From Acanthacorydalis orientalis (Eukaryota > Arthropoda > Insecta > Megaloptera > Corydalidae): DNA of 64,000 nucleotides. The stretch covers positions 4,277,001-4,341,000 of the forward strand of contig CM068318.1 in assembly GCA_034766995.1 (NCBI GenBank). Direction: 5' to 3'. Under the pieces are notes generated by a model. That model had not been told where the DNA came from, did no database searches, and worked only from the letters and a program-made list of their open reading frames with translations. The translations under genes were made by a program, and so were the position numbers. This document shows, piece by piece, positions 51,340 to 64,000 of this stretch (positions are counted from its first letter, which is position 1; every line of letters starts with the position of its first letter).

Positions 51340-52693
51340 AGTGTTAAACATATTGAGTCACACGTACGACTCTACGAGTTCATTTTCCGTCATTCGATTA
51401 TTTCAATCTCTTCCCATAAAGATTGTCAAACATTAATCACATTTTATTGTTTCAACAATAATTTGTCGTTTGAATAAATGTTTATTTATCGATTTTTTTT
51501 CGTATCGATTTCAATAATACGAGAAAACCGATCTCACTTCGCGGCACAGTGTTTGGACTTCGAGGCACCTATTTCACACGTAATGTCATTCGTGTGTGTT
51601 TTATTACCCGTTTCTTGTTTTTTTGTCAACCGTGCATTTACATTTCGATTTGCATATTTATATACATATTATTCGATACTTAAACTGTACATAATTTGCA
51701 GTGTGGCATATTTTTCGCTATAGGTCAGAGTATTGAGGTAGCTGTAGTATGTTAAAAATAACAGTTTAACGCCTCCGATTATTTGTGTTTTTGTAGTAGA
51801 ACGAGTTTATTTTTGTGGGAACTGAAAGAAGTATTTTTAATGTATGCGTTTCTGAGTAGCAATTTATGGCTTTCTTTACATACGTCGAGTACGATTATCT
51901 ATCGTATAAGTTGATTATATATTACGATTAAAATCGTATATTTGAATATATTATGTAGAAAAATCATATTGGTATATTTTCGGAGAAGTTACTGTAAGAG
52001 ATATGTTCTTGAAAAAAAAACAGTTTCGTTTCATATACATTCGTAGTTTTTTTTTCGAGTTAGCTCGAAAAAAGTTATTAAAGAACATTTATTTTGATTA
52101 AAAATGCTCAATAATTGACGATTGATTGTTTTGATTGTTCATTTCGATTGTGATGTTTCTAAATCAATTTTTCTGTATCTTATCCTTCTGAATGCGATAA
52201 TATCTTCATCAAAATGCGAATAAACAACAAACAGGAGTGATCAGTAATCATTTAGTGAACATTTTTGATCAAAAAAATGTCTACGGTGCGTGAAACTAGA
52301 GAATAATTCATGTTTTTAAGTGAATTTTACAACAATGTTTTGTATACGAATTTATTTAAGAATTAAAACAATGTTAAAAAGCATGTATTTAAATCGTAAT
52401 AGAATATGTATAGATTACATGATTTTTTAATATTTTTTTTATCGCAGATTTAAAAGTTTCATACATGTATTATTTAAACATAAAATTCCTTTGATTAACT
52501 CTATTTCGTAATATTATAAAATCATTGGACGCTAACGCATCGTCGACTTATAATGCAACTGATCTATATTTAGCGTATCCTAATTTTTTCACCCGTATTT
52601 CATGGAGACCGTGAAACTCTGACAATTTATTTTTAACGAAATACGCGCTTTCCGTTGTAAATAAGTGGCCCGATGTTGTAATTTGATGATTAA

Positions 52694-52725
<32 letters not shown>

Positions 52726-54949
52726 CATAAAGCACACAATTCGAAAACAAAATAGCCTCTAAGCAGTATTTAAATGAAATTTTGTCTATTTTATAAAATT
52801 TTATTTTCGTGATTCCATATTTTTTTTCTTGTACTTATCAAAAAATTCTTGTCAATAAATTGAAATAGTATCAAAGTGAGTTATTTGACGGAATGGTTCT
52901 TTCTTTATATACATAGATACCGATTTAAGTATTTATTTGATTTTTATGATTGCCATGTAGGTAAATAGAACAGTTTGTATGATTTTTGAACTGTGATTTA
53001 GTATTCAATACACTCGATTTATTTCAATACTTTTTTGAATATTTCAAAATAAAAATATTTTATAACTTTGCAGATAGATGATACATTGAGTATCAATAAC
53101 TTGACTTAAATATATACTTAAACCGATATAAAATTTATATTTTATGTATATCTGAGAAAGAATCAAACTGTGTCTTGAAAATTGAATCAAAAAATGTATT
53201 TTTTGTAATGAATTTCTAGACGTTGAGTCATTAAAGGTGCTATTCGATTCTTTTGATTAGTTTCTTATCTCAATTCTTTAATCTTTTCAAATTTTCTCTC
53301 ATTTAAAAATTATATGACTTCATAGACACGTTTATTCATCGTAATTTCACTTCTCTTTACTGTTTAGTTGATTTTTATGACATTTGCACAAACAGAACGA
53401 AGATTTGAATATTTTTTTGTTAATAATTTTAATTATACATTCATATTTGTGAAAGATATTCAATAAAAAATAAATTCCCACATGTAAAAAGTGTGTCTTT
53501 AGTCACAGTTTCGCTGTAAACAAATATATAAAATATATTATTTCTTGGAAGCTAACGGTGACATATTTAAAATTTGTGTTAGAAATATGCAAGAATTCTT
53601 TTTATGAAGAAAGAATATTTTTCTTAGCTAGTGTTTTTGATGACACTGCTTATTTATTTTTTATGTACTATTAATTTATAACAAGCCAATTTATGTATGA
53701 AAAAATGTTCGTGGTATTTGATATTTTTCGCAGTTTGTTTCTGTATTCGATTTAAAAATATTTAAGTTTAAAATGTGTTTTATTTTGTCTGTGATCGTAT
53801 TTTTGTTTATCTGAGTGTTAAAGTAACTTTAAATATTAGACTTGTTGAAATAATAATATAGTTGTCGAGGTTTAATCAGATCTGTTGTCAGGGGTTCGTT
53901 TTGGAACAAAACTAATACTTGGTAGTTTTGAATCCAAGCGAATTACTTCAGTATTTTTAATGGAACTGATATTTAAAATTATCATTTCATAAAAAATACA
54001 CAAAATGAAGTATTCGTTTGAGTCACTGTTCAGTGTGTTTGAATTCAAAAATCAACTTGACGATAGCGAACTTAGTTGTAAAAACACACACACACACACA
54101 GTACAGTAGCCCAAAATAAAAATCGAAATGATACGAAAAATATCTATATGAACAAGAACTGAATATAAAAACAATCAATGTTAATTGTGTATCAAAATAT
54201 TGTTTAAGAAAATTGTGATGTTAAAATTTGATTTCACAGTCTTCATCTCTACTCTAATAAAAGCTTATTTATTACTAATTTCAAGATATACGACCGTGCT
54301 TTGTGTTATTCCGCGCCGGTGTGTTTTAAAACTATTAAATATATTTGAAGGCTTAAAATGTTTTATGGATTCCCATTAAGCTAATTGGTGTTTCGATTCG
54401 TTACGTTATTAGTACATATTATTTTTCGAACAGTGTTTTCAATTTTAATTTCATAGAACGCATATTTGGATACAAGCCCAGAACGCTTTATTCTAGGATC
54501 CAATGTTTTTATTTCTGCTTAGAGTAACGTCGACTCTTGTGATTCTCAAAATTACACAAACGAATGAAGACAAATTATTATATCGTCGATTTTAACATTT
54601 AATGACTATTCTATAGTTACATTATGTGTATAATAGACTGTAGTATAATTTATTTAGTTATTTTTTTATATATATATCTCGCTTCTGACGGATAATGTCT
54701 GCTCTGAAACAAGAAATTCGGCTCTTGGAATTAGAGGTTTTGATAATTAACAGTTGTCATGTGATATTATACTTTAGAGTGTATTTTTTATACCGAATCT
54801 CGTATTTATGCTATGTTTAATTTGGTGTATTTATATTTTAATGATCACTTATGTTCTTAGGTAACAAATTTAACATTTTCTTTTTTCCGTTATTAAGAGA
54901 TAAATGTGTATTTAATTTTTATGTTTATATACAGACATAATTTAATAAA

Positions 54950-54984
<35 letters not shown>

Positions 54985-55850
54985 CTAATCATATAAATTG
55001 TAGAAGAGGTTTAATACATTTTTAAAAGTATTTTATAATTTTAACCAGTACAATGAAATTCTTTTTCAGTTGTATTGGAAGGTAAATGAATTATGTTGAG
55101 AAACTGCAGATAACAATAGTTTATATTTAATGGAAATAGATTCACTTACTGTTGAATACACGTTGAAAGAAATCAATGTATTTCATTTTATCCGTAATGG
55201 TATAAAATTTATATTTGTTTCGAATTGATGAATAATTTTATTGTATAATTTATTCAGAAGTCGAACTATAAAAAGCAATAAAACCTACAAAGATCGATGT
55301 ATGGAATACAGTCTCGGAATATTCGTAAATAAATATATTTGTTATTATAATGGCGATATAAAATAATACTATTGTCAGTGTGTAGTTAGTTCTTTTTTAA
55401 TTATCGTCTCTGCTGCACTCATAAACTTGTATTGTTATGCTTGGATATATCGATATTTTGTAAATACTTATAATTTATTTAATACAATTTTTTGCAACAT
55501 GGTTACGGTTACGTGCAATATTTGCATGCTAGTTTTTGTATACTCGAATTTCACATTCTAGAAGAGGAAGAATGAGAACAAATTGAAAACGTAACGTGTA
55601 TCTTACGTATTAATGGACTTTCTATTAGACGAGTGTTTTTTTTTCGTTCAAAAATAATCATAACGTATCTAACGAGTGTAAAGCTTGATTCCTGACTGCT
55701 CGCCTGCTCGTAATCGGTGGTTCGATCTCGCAAAGTTCGAAGTGTGTGTCTGTCTTTTTGTTGTTTCTCCGTCGTATCTTTCGATCTAAACATAATATTT
55801 TGTTTGAACGCAGTCAGTATATTGACGAATTAACATTATAATTATAATCG
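51340..55850. other. Gene-free AT-rich stretch
   Basis: No exon recognised; short TA tracts at 52700-52725 and 54953-54979 and a CA tract at about 54084-54099. Open frames here are short and AT-driven. Confidence 0.5.
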
Positions 55851-55859
55851 AACAATTTT

Positions 55860-56430
55860 CAAATGGACCGAGACAGGCGCACGGAGAAAAAAAGTCTCAG
55901 AACGGGACATCGGCAGCGAACAGTGATGCTGCTACGATAACCGGTCGACCTGAATGTTTCGCGAACGGGCTCGATCGCATACTATTATTTGCATGAATGG
56001 ACCATATATATCACTCGCTGTCCAAACTACTAGTGTGTTCGATAATAATAATAAGACAACATGTCGTTTCGTTTGTACGCCGTGCGTTACGTAAGCAGTC
56101 AGGTGAGAGGAACGTCTCGCACCGCGCCCTGCCGCCGCCGGTGTCCACACACTCGGACCGTATTCATTCATATCGCGGCGGACACCGTGGGAACGGGCGC
56201 CACGGCCACCGTCTCCGCCGCCGCTCGTAACAGGTATAATTATGTTGCTGTTGGGCGCCCGCGGCGTCATCCGTCCACGATGTGAACAAAGATCAACCGG
56301 CAGCAATAACAACAACGGCAACAGCAGCGGATATCTGTTTGCCCCGTTGTCGGTCATCAGCTGACCAACAATCCACTCACTCGCTCGCTCGCTCACGCGC
56401 TCGTTCGCTCGCTCGCTCGCGTGGAAGAAA
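55860..56430. promoter_or_regulatory. GC-rich island with splice-donor motifs; candidate internal promoter and leader exon
   Basis: The strongest CpG-rich block in the window (CGCGCCCTGCCGCCGCCGG, GCGGCGGACACCGTGGGAAC, CGTCTCCGCCGCCGCTCG). Two good plus-strand donors follow or interrupt it: GTCAG|GTGAGAG at about 56102 and AACAG|GTATAA at about 56234. All plus frames stop early, so it would be non-coding leader sequence. A 167-codon frame on the other strand is probably only a product of the GC-rich composition. It could be an alternative first exon of the long gene or the start of another gene. Confidence 0.4.
56376..56421. repeat. (TCGC)n tandem repeat
   Basis: About ten imperfect TCGC units (CTCGCTCGCTCGCTCACGCG, then TTCGCTCGCTCGCTCGC) at the edge of the GC-rich island. 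Confidence 0.9.
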
Positions 56431-56439
56431 ATCAAATCG

Positions 56440-57840
56440 TAGAAAATGTATATAATGTAATCACTTCAGAGCCGGCGTTAGGTCAACAATCAATTATCTG
56501 CATGTTAAACGATATCCTCACGTTGAGTCACGTATGACATTTCACGCTGCGCGTCTTTTACGAATTGTATGGCATTTGTATGCAGGTGTATTTTACATCA
56601 ATAAAAATAAACGAATCGATGTAAACTTATACGAAAATACATTATTTTCTAAATTTCCACATTTTCTCTGGATTGTGGGGTCTGTTTTCATGAATGAACA
56701 CATATTTCTTAATGATTTAGAAATACGATTTATTACTGGATATTTTCTTACAAATTTAAAAAAAAAATCTTTTTTGTATCATAATTTTCATCACTGACAA
56801 AAACTATATTTTTTCACGAATGTATGCATAATGTAGATATTTCTATATAAGCGTATGTCTGCTTAGTATAAATCAACCTGTTTGCAGGAGGTGTTCTCCT
56901 TCAGAACAAAACTGTCACATTTTTTCAAAACTCTTGCGTTGATATTTCGTTTGAACGCAAACATACAAATACATTAAAGAGTAAATGGTTCCAGAATCCT
57001 AGATTGGAATTCAAAAGTCTTTCACATGTCTTTTTTAATAGTCGAGTGGAGTTAATTTCTATAAAATATGCGTTAAAACAGAAAAATTAAAAGATGTGAA
57101 TTGAGACAGGAAATGCATATAGAGATATTATCTTAAATTTTGCTGCAATAAAAATAGAAAATACAGAAATCAGAGAATTCTTATAGTTTTTTTTATGTAT
57201 ACATTTATTTTGTTTGTTCATTTAAAAAGTTGAATTCGGATATTTATAATTATATAATTATTAATGATGATGATGTACATGATATTCAAACTGGAACGGT
57301 ATTATACGCTACCATATTATGTACTATTAATGTTTATAAGTGGATATCTGAACTGACGCGTTAATTACTTTTCGTTGTTTTATTGGACGTGGCGGTTAAT
57401 AAATCACGATTGTTAAAGTGACTGCTGGTGATGGATTAAATACCTTTTTATTAGTACCAAACGTACGCACATATACACCGATGTGTACAAGAGATCGTGT
57501 GTACGTGTGTGTGTATTCTAATTTGTGAAACTGTAACAACATAACGCCGGCTCTCACCTCCAGATCTACCCGTCGTAATGGGAACGTCTACGACACAGCG
57601 AAGACTTGTTTTTATGTGTATGTAATTAATTGCGATTCGGCTGATTTGTTTATTGATCCCGGAAATGATATCTTGAAGAGCAGCCGTCGACGAGATCATT
57701 TGACTTATCACTATGATAGTGATGGTATAATTTAATTTTCGAATATAAAATATCTAATTTTACTCGCGATTTTATACCGCCAGTGAAAAAAACACTGGCG
57801 CCACAGTGAAAAAAAATCTAAAAACTAAGATAAATTGCAA
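56440..57840. other. AT-rich DNA with one small hairpin
   Basis: No gene seen. At 57778-57800 CGCCAGTG and CACTGGCG form an 8-bp stem around seven A residues; CCACAGTGAAAAAAAA then partly repeats the motif. Confidence 0.5.
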
Positions 57841-57890
57841 CAACCGCAATTCATAAATTGTTTTTCTCTTACATTCATTCATTCATATAT

Positions 57891-57928
57891 ACATATATAA
57901 TTACACACACACACACACAATTTTATAC

Positions 57929-58001
<73 letters not shown>
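57891..58001. repeat. (TA)n(CA)n(TA)n tract at left end of MITE copy 2
   Basis: Short TA, about eight CA units, a TTTTATAC spacer, then two long TA tracts joined at GTA and ending at the MITE boundary. Confidence 0.95.
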
Positions 58002-58005
<4 letters not shown>

Positions 58006-58177
58006 TGGCACATTATCGTATGGGTAAAAAGGGCGATTTCCTTGGGTTTCCACCAACAGGAGGGCCCAAACCAATCTTTTATAAATTCATTACTGGAAAA
58101 TGTCTGAATTCAACACACTGTAGATGGGAATTCCTAATTCAAATTTGCCTTTGTCCCATGAAACTATTACGCATCAT

Positions 58178-58180
<3 letters not shown>
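58002..58180 (+). mobile_element. Small inverted-repeat transposon (MITE), copy 2
   Basis: 179 bp lying between two long (TA)n arrays. The left end reads TTAGTGGCACATTATCGTAT followed by GGG; the right end, read inward, is TCAATGATGCGTAATAGTTT followed by CATGGG. It aligns end to end with the reverse complement of 11770-11943. The two copies differ at many sites, so neither is recent. No coding capacity: the open frame across it is accidental. Confidence 0.8.

Positions 58181-58225
<45 letters not shown>
58181..58225. repeat. (TA)n tract at right end of MITE copy 2
   Basis: About 22 units starting at the element boundary. Confidence 0.96.
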
Positions 58226-58228
<3 letters not shown>

Positions 58229-58229
58229 T

Positions 58230-60540
58230 GTCATTGTTATATTGTAAACTGAACCGTTTCCAGTGAAATAAAGGAATCTGTAATGTCACTGAATGCAAGA
58301 AGAAAGAATATGTTGAAATCATGACATGCAGTAAAAGATCAAATCCAGATTTCTGTCTGGCTACTTCTATTACATATTTTTCTCATTAAACTTTTTCTCG
58401 AACGCACATTTTAAACATTAAGCGCTTTTTCGTACAGCGTAAATAATTTCATATTCAATTTTACAAATGTGCTTGCTATTAATTACAACGGAAAAAAATA
58501 TCAATAATTCGTGGTCGATGTATTTATGAAGACTTTAAATATCACATTTACGTTCATTGATAATATTTCTTTAATACTTTCAATTTGTCCATTAGCGAGT
58601 ATTCAATTTACTGCTACCGGTCTTGACTACATCCTGTCTACATTTTTTGCGCCCGTCAGCTATCATTCGTCGTTGTTCTTTTGATTTGATATTGGAGATA
58701 ACATTTGAATGGCAGGTTGTGTCACGTGAACCTATATCAGTTTATGATTATATTAAAAATATGAACTTGTGTTTATTAAAATAATTTTAATCATACAATA
58801 CTAAAATTGAAATTGTAGCTGAAAAAATTAATCTATTAGAACTGTATAGATTGTGCTATTTTATAACTGTTTTTGAAAAATATTTACAATGTATTCAGTA
58901 CGATGCAGTAATTTGGAGAAAATCTATTTTTAAACATCTGTTTCATATATTTAAATGATTTTTTTGCAAATTTTATTATTTTTTGACAAATTTTTCAAGT
59001 AAACAGAAATTTCTCGCAGCGTTTAATAATTATAATTATTTGTCTTGTAATCTGGCAGTAGATTTATAAGTAATTAATAAAGAAAGAATGAAGCTTTCAT
59101 TTTTTTCTGATTCTTGATGTTGATTTATTTTTAAGGGTTTTATTGAATGGTTCCAGCATGTATAGGAATTCAATTCATTTCAAATACAAGCGTTTATATA
59201 AAAGATTAAACATTCACTAACTACTAGGTTGTTATTGTGTTTGAGCATAATTTTTAAAAGACAATCATTTTTTGATTAGTTTTCTTATATCAGATCTTTC
59301 TTAAATTTAAAAATACAACTTAAAATTGATAGTTTTTTCTTTTAAAATTCTCATTTTTTTATCATTTAACATAAATTCTGCAGCCTTAAATGTTTGTTTG
59401 AAATGAAATGTCAGTTTTTATTTGCATATATGTTCAATCTTTTTTTTATTTATGATAGAATGTAGATATCATATACTGCCATAATACCTGTTCATTAAAG
59501 ACTGGTAATCTCTTTTTTTCACCGGGGTGAAAGAACGAGATAGGGTTGTATCTTAATCAGATACAACCCTTAATTGATATAATGGCAAAATTTACAGTCT
59601 TATGAGCTTTAATCACTATGCTAGGGTTGTGTTTTATAAATATTTGAAAAAAAATATGGACTTGAAAAAGATTCAGCTGAAAATAATGTTTTACATGCAT
59701 TAACCCAATAAATTTTCGTATACGAAACCAGTCTATTAATAGACCACATAATCGAAACAAAGAAAAAAAATATAAAATGTAAATATACACAATATGTAAA
59801 TGAATACATAATAATTACTCGCGACCGATCCGATCGAGACAAAAGAGCACTTAAGTCCGTGAGAAATCAAACTATAATAATATTCTGTTTATGACTAAGT
59901 ATTAGAATGACCAGTTTTTATATCGCAGACTGGAAGGTTAATACATATGTAAACGATTATGCATAATAAATGTAACTGTGAAAAAAACACGTTTCTTTTT
60001 TAGTTTAATTATAATAATACACTCTGTGTGAGAAAATTTATCCGTGCACGTTTATGAAAATGAAAAATGTCGTCGGTGCTACTTTTTTTCCTCCTGTTCA
60101 AGAACAATTAATGTATAATCAAAATGTCAATATAATTGAATAAACATTGCCATAAATTATGTTGTGATCGGCGCTGTAAATAATACATTTTTTTTTTGCT
60201 AAACAGCGTGGTGTATTGAAATAAGAATTAATGAGTGATTTGCGTTTCTTGTTGTTTTTTTTTTTTTTTATATGGAAGATGAAACTTGTTCAAATATCAT
60301 TGAGGTAATCATTAAAGATGATGCTGTCCAACTGATTGTCCGAGGATTGTATCCTGCCTGTAAAAAAAATTTAGTGGTCTGTTATTCATTTATAGCTTCA
60401 GAATAAAAACGCTGTCATCGATGATTAGTCATTATTCAGTTTATGTAAAAAATATTCTTTTTTTGTGGCTCGCCATCAATTTATACGTTTATAAATTTGC
60501 TGCTTGATGTATAATTGATTTAAATGAAATTTATATATGC
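58230..60540. other. Gene-free AT-rich DNA
   Basis: No exon recognised. Contains the inverted repeat at 59542-59570 (listed separately). Confidence 0.5.
59542..59570. other. Perfect 12-bp hairpin with 5-nt loop
   Basis: AGGGTTGTATCT and AGATACAACCCT flank TAATC. The stem is non-repetitive. It could be a palindromic binding site or an RNA stem; the arms are too short for a typical microRNA precursor. Confidence 0.75.
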
Positions 60541-60541
60541 T

Positions 60542-60543
<2 letters not shown>

Positions 60544-60638
<95 letters not shown>
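60544..60638. repeat. (TA)n array with GTATAT interruptions
   Basis: Two TA tracts separated by GTATATGTATATGTATAT. Confidence 0.96.
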
Positions 60639-60640
<2 letters not shown>

Positions 60641-60751
60641 CTATATTAAACTGTTTGAAGAATATTATAAACATAAAATTTAATAGGCAAAAATAATATA
60701 ACAAAGTTACGGTAATTTTAAGCAAGGGCGATTAATGTTAAGCTACCTATA

Positions 60752-60790
<39 letters not shown>
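60752..60790. repeat. (TG)n(TA)n microsatellite
   Basis: Five TG units followed by about 15 TA units. Confidence 0.95.
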
Positions 60791-60797
<7 letters not shown>

Positions 60798-60879
60798 ATG
60801 TATGTAAACGTGTATATGTAGTTCTGCATTAGAGTGAAAAATGAATGGCGTTTCAAAAACAAAAATAAACATTCATTCA

Positions 60880-61120
60880 TACATCTGAACGAGTCGATTC
60901 ATTGTTGAGACTTGCCAACTAACAGTGAACGTTTTCCCGCCCTTCTACCCGTGAGCGAAATCACATCAACGGGTCAGGACCATTAAAACGAAAATAAACT
61001 GTGTATCATAAATAATCATACACGTTGCGGCGTTGCTGTGGCTAAAGCAGCCTCGGCCCACGCACGCCGTCGGAAATAAAAACGACGCTACGAGACGCTG
61101 ATCACAGTTTCGCAGTTATG
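60880..61120. promoter_or_regulatory. GC-richer patch; candidate regulatory element
   Basis: Includes CGTTGCGGCGTTGCTGTGGC, CCTCGGCCCACGCACGCCGT and CCCGCCCTTCTACCCG in AT-rich surroundings. No frame is open for long. Confidence 0.25.
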
Positions 61121-61199
61121 ATGAAAATGTTTTTAATACAAATATTGATCGTGGATATTTTAATGTTCCCGCATCCACGACAGTGATGTATATGCGCTC

Positions 61200-61202
<3 letters not shown>

Positions 61203-61245
<43 letters not shown>
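61203..61245. repeat. (TA)n microsatellite
   Basis: About 21 units followed by TGTGCGTGTCG. Confidence 0.96.
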
Positions 61246-61248
<3 letters not shown>

Positions 61249-62072
61249 CGTGTCGTAAAATAAGAAAGTTAAATGAAACGTGAAAGAGTGCATTTTTCTA
61301 GTTTGTCGCTGGGAAAAATAAAACCTGTTTGAAATATGGACTGGTACTGACATTTTTATGTTTAATGAGCATTTAATAGAATCAATTAAACGTCTATCTC
61401 TTGAGATTTCCCAGGGATCTATTGTCGATTGTCGAACAGATGTTCAATAAATATTGAAATATACCCGAATTTTCACTCAAAAATATTCAATTTGAATTTA
61501 TGAGCATTCTGCAGGTTAATAGATTGCGATTTTATATTTACTTTGAGAACACAGAACCTTTTGCTGGCGAATATTTGGTTACACTTACAAATTGGGAATG
61601 TTTGGTTGTCATGAGATTTAATGCAGTTCTGATACTCTAGCTAAATTCACTTTTACAATTGATTTTTTTTTCATCTCACAAACTACAAAAAATCTTTCTG
61701 GTCAAAATTGTTTAACAAATCATTTTTGATTGTATATATCGCCAGCGAAATGCGTATAAGAAACAGTCAAAAGTGGTCAGTAATGATGTATTAAACATTT
61801 TTGATCAGAAAGAGTTGTGGATTGAAAAAATAAGTCATTTATAAAAATGAAAATCTATTTAATAGTATAAATTGATTGTATTTTCAAATAAAGTGAAACC
61901 TTAGATTTAGATATTCATGTGATCTGTTCAAATAAACTACATCCGATTTCGATTCTCTGGTAGTTACTTCAAAGAATGATCCGTCTTTAAAAAGTTGACC
62001 TAAATAAATATATCGAAACTCCTTCAGTTACTATTTTCTAGAAAATGAATATATTTGTAATAGTATTACATT

Positions 62073-62125
<53 letters not shown>
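62073..62125. repeat. (CA)n(TA)n microsatellite
   Basis: About nine CA units followed by about 18 TA units. Confidence 0.96.
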
Positions 62126-62130
<5 letters not shown>

Positions 62131-62719
62131 TATACATCTGACATTAAGTTTTTATGACTTAGCAAATAATTCATTGATCAATATGTGTAAAAAAATATAT
62201 TAAATACATTAAAACTACATTATATAAACAACACCGGAGATACAAAAAAAAAAACTACAAACAGTATGAGTAATCAACAATTAATTTAAAATTTATTTCT
62301 TCCACTTTCTACTGCAGGTGGGGATAAAACAGAATGTAATATTCAAAGCAGTCGAGATTAAGTTTTTTTATTACTTTTTTATACTATTTTTATTGAAATG
62401 TAATTTCCGACATGGATACATATATAATAATCGAATGTATGAATATTAATATAGTTGAAAAAGACACGTCATACATGTATTCAGTACAAATCAAATATTA
62501 TTAATTATAAACTTGTGTTGCATGTTCGTATTTATCTCTTATTGGCATGATTGAAATTAACAGACAAATGTAGAATCAAAATGCAGTTGAAAAGAATATT
62601 AAGGGAGAAAATAAGGTAACGCGTACTGAGAAATCATAATGCTTAAAATAATGCAGCGTTTCTTTAAAAAATAATTTCTTAAATGCGTGTAAACTGAACA
62701 ATATTGTTAATTAAGGTTT

Positions 62720-62831
62720 GCTGAATGCAATAAAAACGAATTTGGGACGGGTGAGAGAGCTCTTCAATATTCAGAAATATATGAAAAGTATTATATGTGG
62801 CTCTTATTGTCGAAGAAGTTGCCCACCCCTG
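62720..62831 (-). mobile_element. hAT-like transposon end
   Basis: Read on the minus strand from 62831: CAGGGGTGGGCAACTTCTTC, then AATAAGAGCCACATATAATA. CAGGGGTGGGCAA(A)CTT followed by a GGGCCACAT-like block is the classic terminus of hAT non-autonomous elements. The opposite end is not found, so the inner boundary is arbitrary. Confidence 0.55.
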
Positions 62832-63410
62832 TCATATATAAATGTATATTAATGTTTGAAATAAGAGTTAAAACTTAAAAGTGTTTGATTAAACCTCATA
62901 CTTGACAAAATCAGCTGTTGGTTCTAAGTCATGTGTAAGATGATGCTTTAGGGATGTATTTTGTGAACTCAGTACTCTTACATACAATTTGTCGAAATGC
63001 ATTTTCTTTTGTATTTATGTACTCGTTGAATATAATTTTCTATAAATTTTATAGGCTTATATTTCGTTTCCTAATCGTAACCTGTGTTCACGTTACCAAC
63101 TGACCGATCAATGAACATGATAAATCCAGGGTTGTAGCATTCCATTAAGCGCCGTGGCCAAGACCTATGTTGACACGACATGATGTAAACATTCTCTACA
63201 ATTTATTGTGTCGTTAATAATTTCATCGAGGCATTTATTAAATCCGTGCGACAATTTCCGGTGTATTTCGACAGGGCACAACACCGTGCGGCGGCCTCGT
63301 TCATTCGATTCACTAAAATTTTCAAATGAAAATTATGTTCCGTTAGTCAATATGTAAACATTCGATTCGAAATGTCCTAATCATAAGTAATTATGTACTG
63401 TTGACAACAT

Positions 63411-63415
<5 letters not shown>

Positions 63416-63446
<31 letters not shown>
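63416..63446. repeat. (TA)n microsatellite
   Basis: About 15 units. Confidence 0.95.
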
Positions 63447-63448
<2 letters not shown>

Positions 63449-63637
63449 ATGTACGTATGATAGTAATTTTTCAATTGAGAAACATTATTTTTAGTATGAT
63501 AAAATTATAGTGAAGATGTATGTTATTTTTGTATGGGCTGTATTGCAACGTGGTGTTTAGTCATGTCACAAGAGCGTATGTATATGGAATTAGTTATTAA
63601 TTTTCGTTTTATTGTTTGCGCAATTGTTACGTTATAT

Positions 63638-63640
<3 letters not shown>

Positions 63641-63705
<65 letters not shown>
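63641..63705. repeat. (TA)n(CA)n microsatellite
   Basis: About 28 TA units followed by three CA units. Confidence 0.96.
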
Positions 63706-64000
63706 TTGTACATAACATATATAACTTGTTTTCTATACATTAATGAGTCATGTACAGAAAATTATAGATTTGTAAGTCAATGATTATGAGACGAAACGCA
63801 GGTTCCAGTATTCAGCGACCACTTGTTTACAATTTGGCCTGTTTAAAAACTATACTTACATTACACGTGACCCAGAAACTGTAACCAGTAGTTAAGTACA
63901 AGTTCAGATAAACATTCCGTAAATCTATATATAATTAATGGAAGTAACCGCATCCTTCCTGTAACTTGAGCTGTGTGGTAATCGCAGCGATTGATAAGGG

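Larger units (their letters stand above)
62840..64000. other. Window end, no gene seen
   Basis: AT-rich DNA with a somewhat CpG-rich stretch at 63150-63310 (AAGCGCCGTGGCCAAG, then ACACCGTGCGGCGGCCTCG). No exon identified. Confidence 0.5.

Noticed and set aside
55932..56435. 167-codon minus-strand frame in the GC-rich island
   Set aside because: Arg/Ala/Ser-rich and overlapping a CpG island and a TCGC repeat; stop codons are simply scarce in GC-rich DNA. No splice or family support.
57858..58247. 129-codon plus-strand frame
   Set aside because: Made of TA microsatellites plus the MITE; the frame across the MITE is not shared by the other copy.

Overview
The window is nuclear DNA of an insect. 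It is strongly AT-rich, its protein-coding genes are split by short spliceosomal introns at the left end, and about fifty (TA)n microsatellites are scattered through it. CpG is not depleted (ATCGAT and TCGA motifs are frequent), and the DNA polymerase epsilon and ATP synthase factor 6 proteins look insect-like. A hymenopteran such as a bee is my best guess, by inference only. Nothing in the window looks bacterial, plasmid or viral.

Layout. Positions 1-5542 (+) hold the last 16 exons of the DNA polymerase epsilon catalytic subunit gene. They encode about 1,291 residues, from the end of the polymerase domain to the C-terminal CysA and CysB zinc motifs. One of its introns appears to be GC-AG. 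Tail-to-tail with it, 6204-5827 (-), is the complete two-exon coding region for mitochondrial ATP synthase-coupling factor 6, with an extra intron in its 5' UTR. From about 6.6 to 22.5 kb there is gene-free DNA with (TA)n arrays, a small inverted-repeat transposon at 11.8 kb and two unrelated mariner relics at 20.4-21.8 kb. Two small plus-strand coding exons at 22583-22708 and 25088-25247 join in phase. They give the first ~95 residues of an acidic, tyrosine-rich protein that I cannot name; it carries a candidate protein phosphatase 1 docking motif.

From 25.25 kb to the end (38.7 kb) I find no convincing coding exon. This is probably one huge intron of the unnamed gene, perhaps containing nested promoters. 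It holds LINE 3' ends (about 37.8-38.4 kb and 50.34-50.47 kb), a second copy of the small transposon (58.0 kb), a pogo-like element (46.2-46.5 kb), a hAT-like end (62.8 kb) and several short GC-rich islands (41.6, 47.5, 49.3, 56.1 and 61.05 kb) that contrast sharply with the background.

The most interesting pattern is the link between (TA)n arrays and mobile elements. The two small elements at 11.8 and 58.0 kb are 174-179 bp long, related to each other, have inverted ends and abut TA tracts. A pogo-like element also sits between TA tracts, and one LINE 3' end runs straight into a TA tract. This suggests that TA tracts serve as landing sites for these elements, or grow from their ends.
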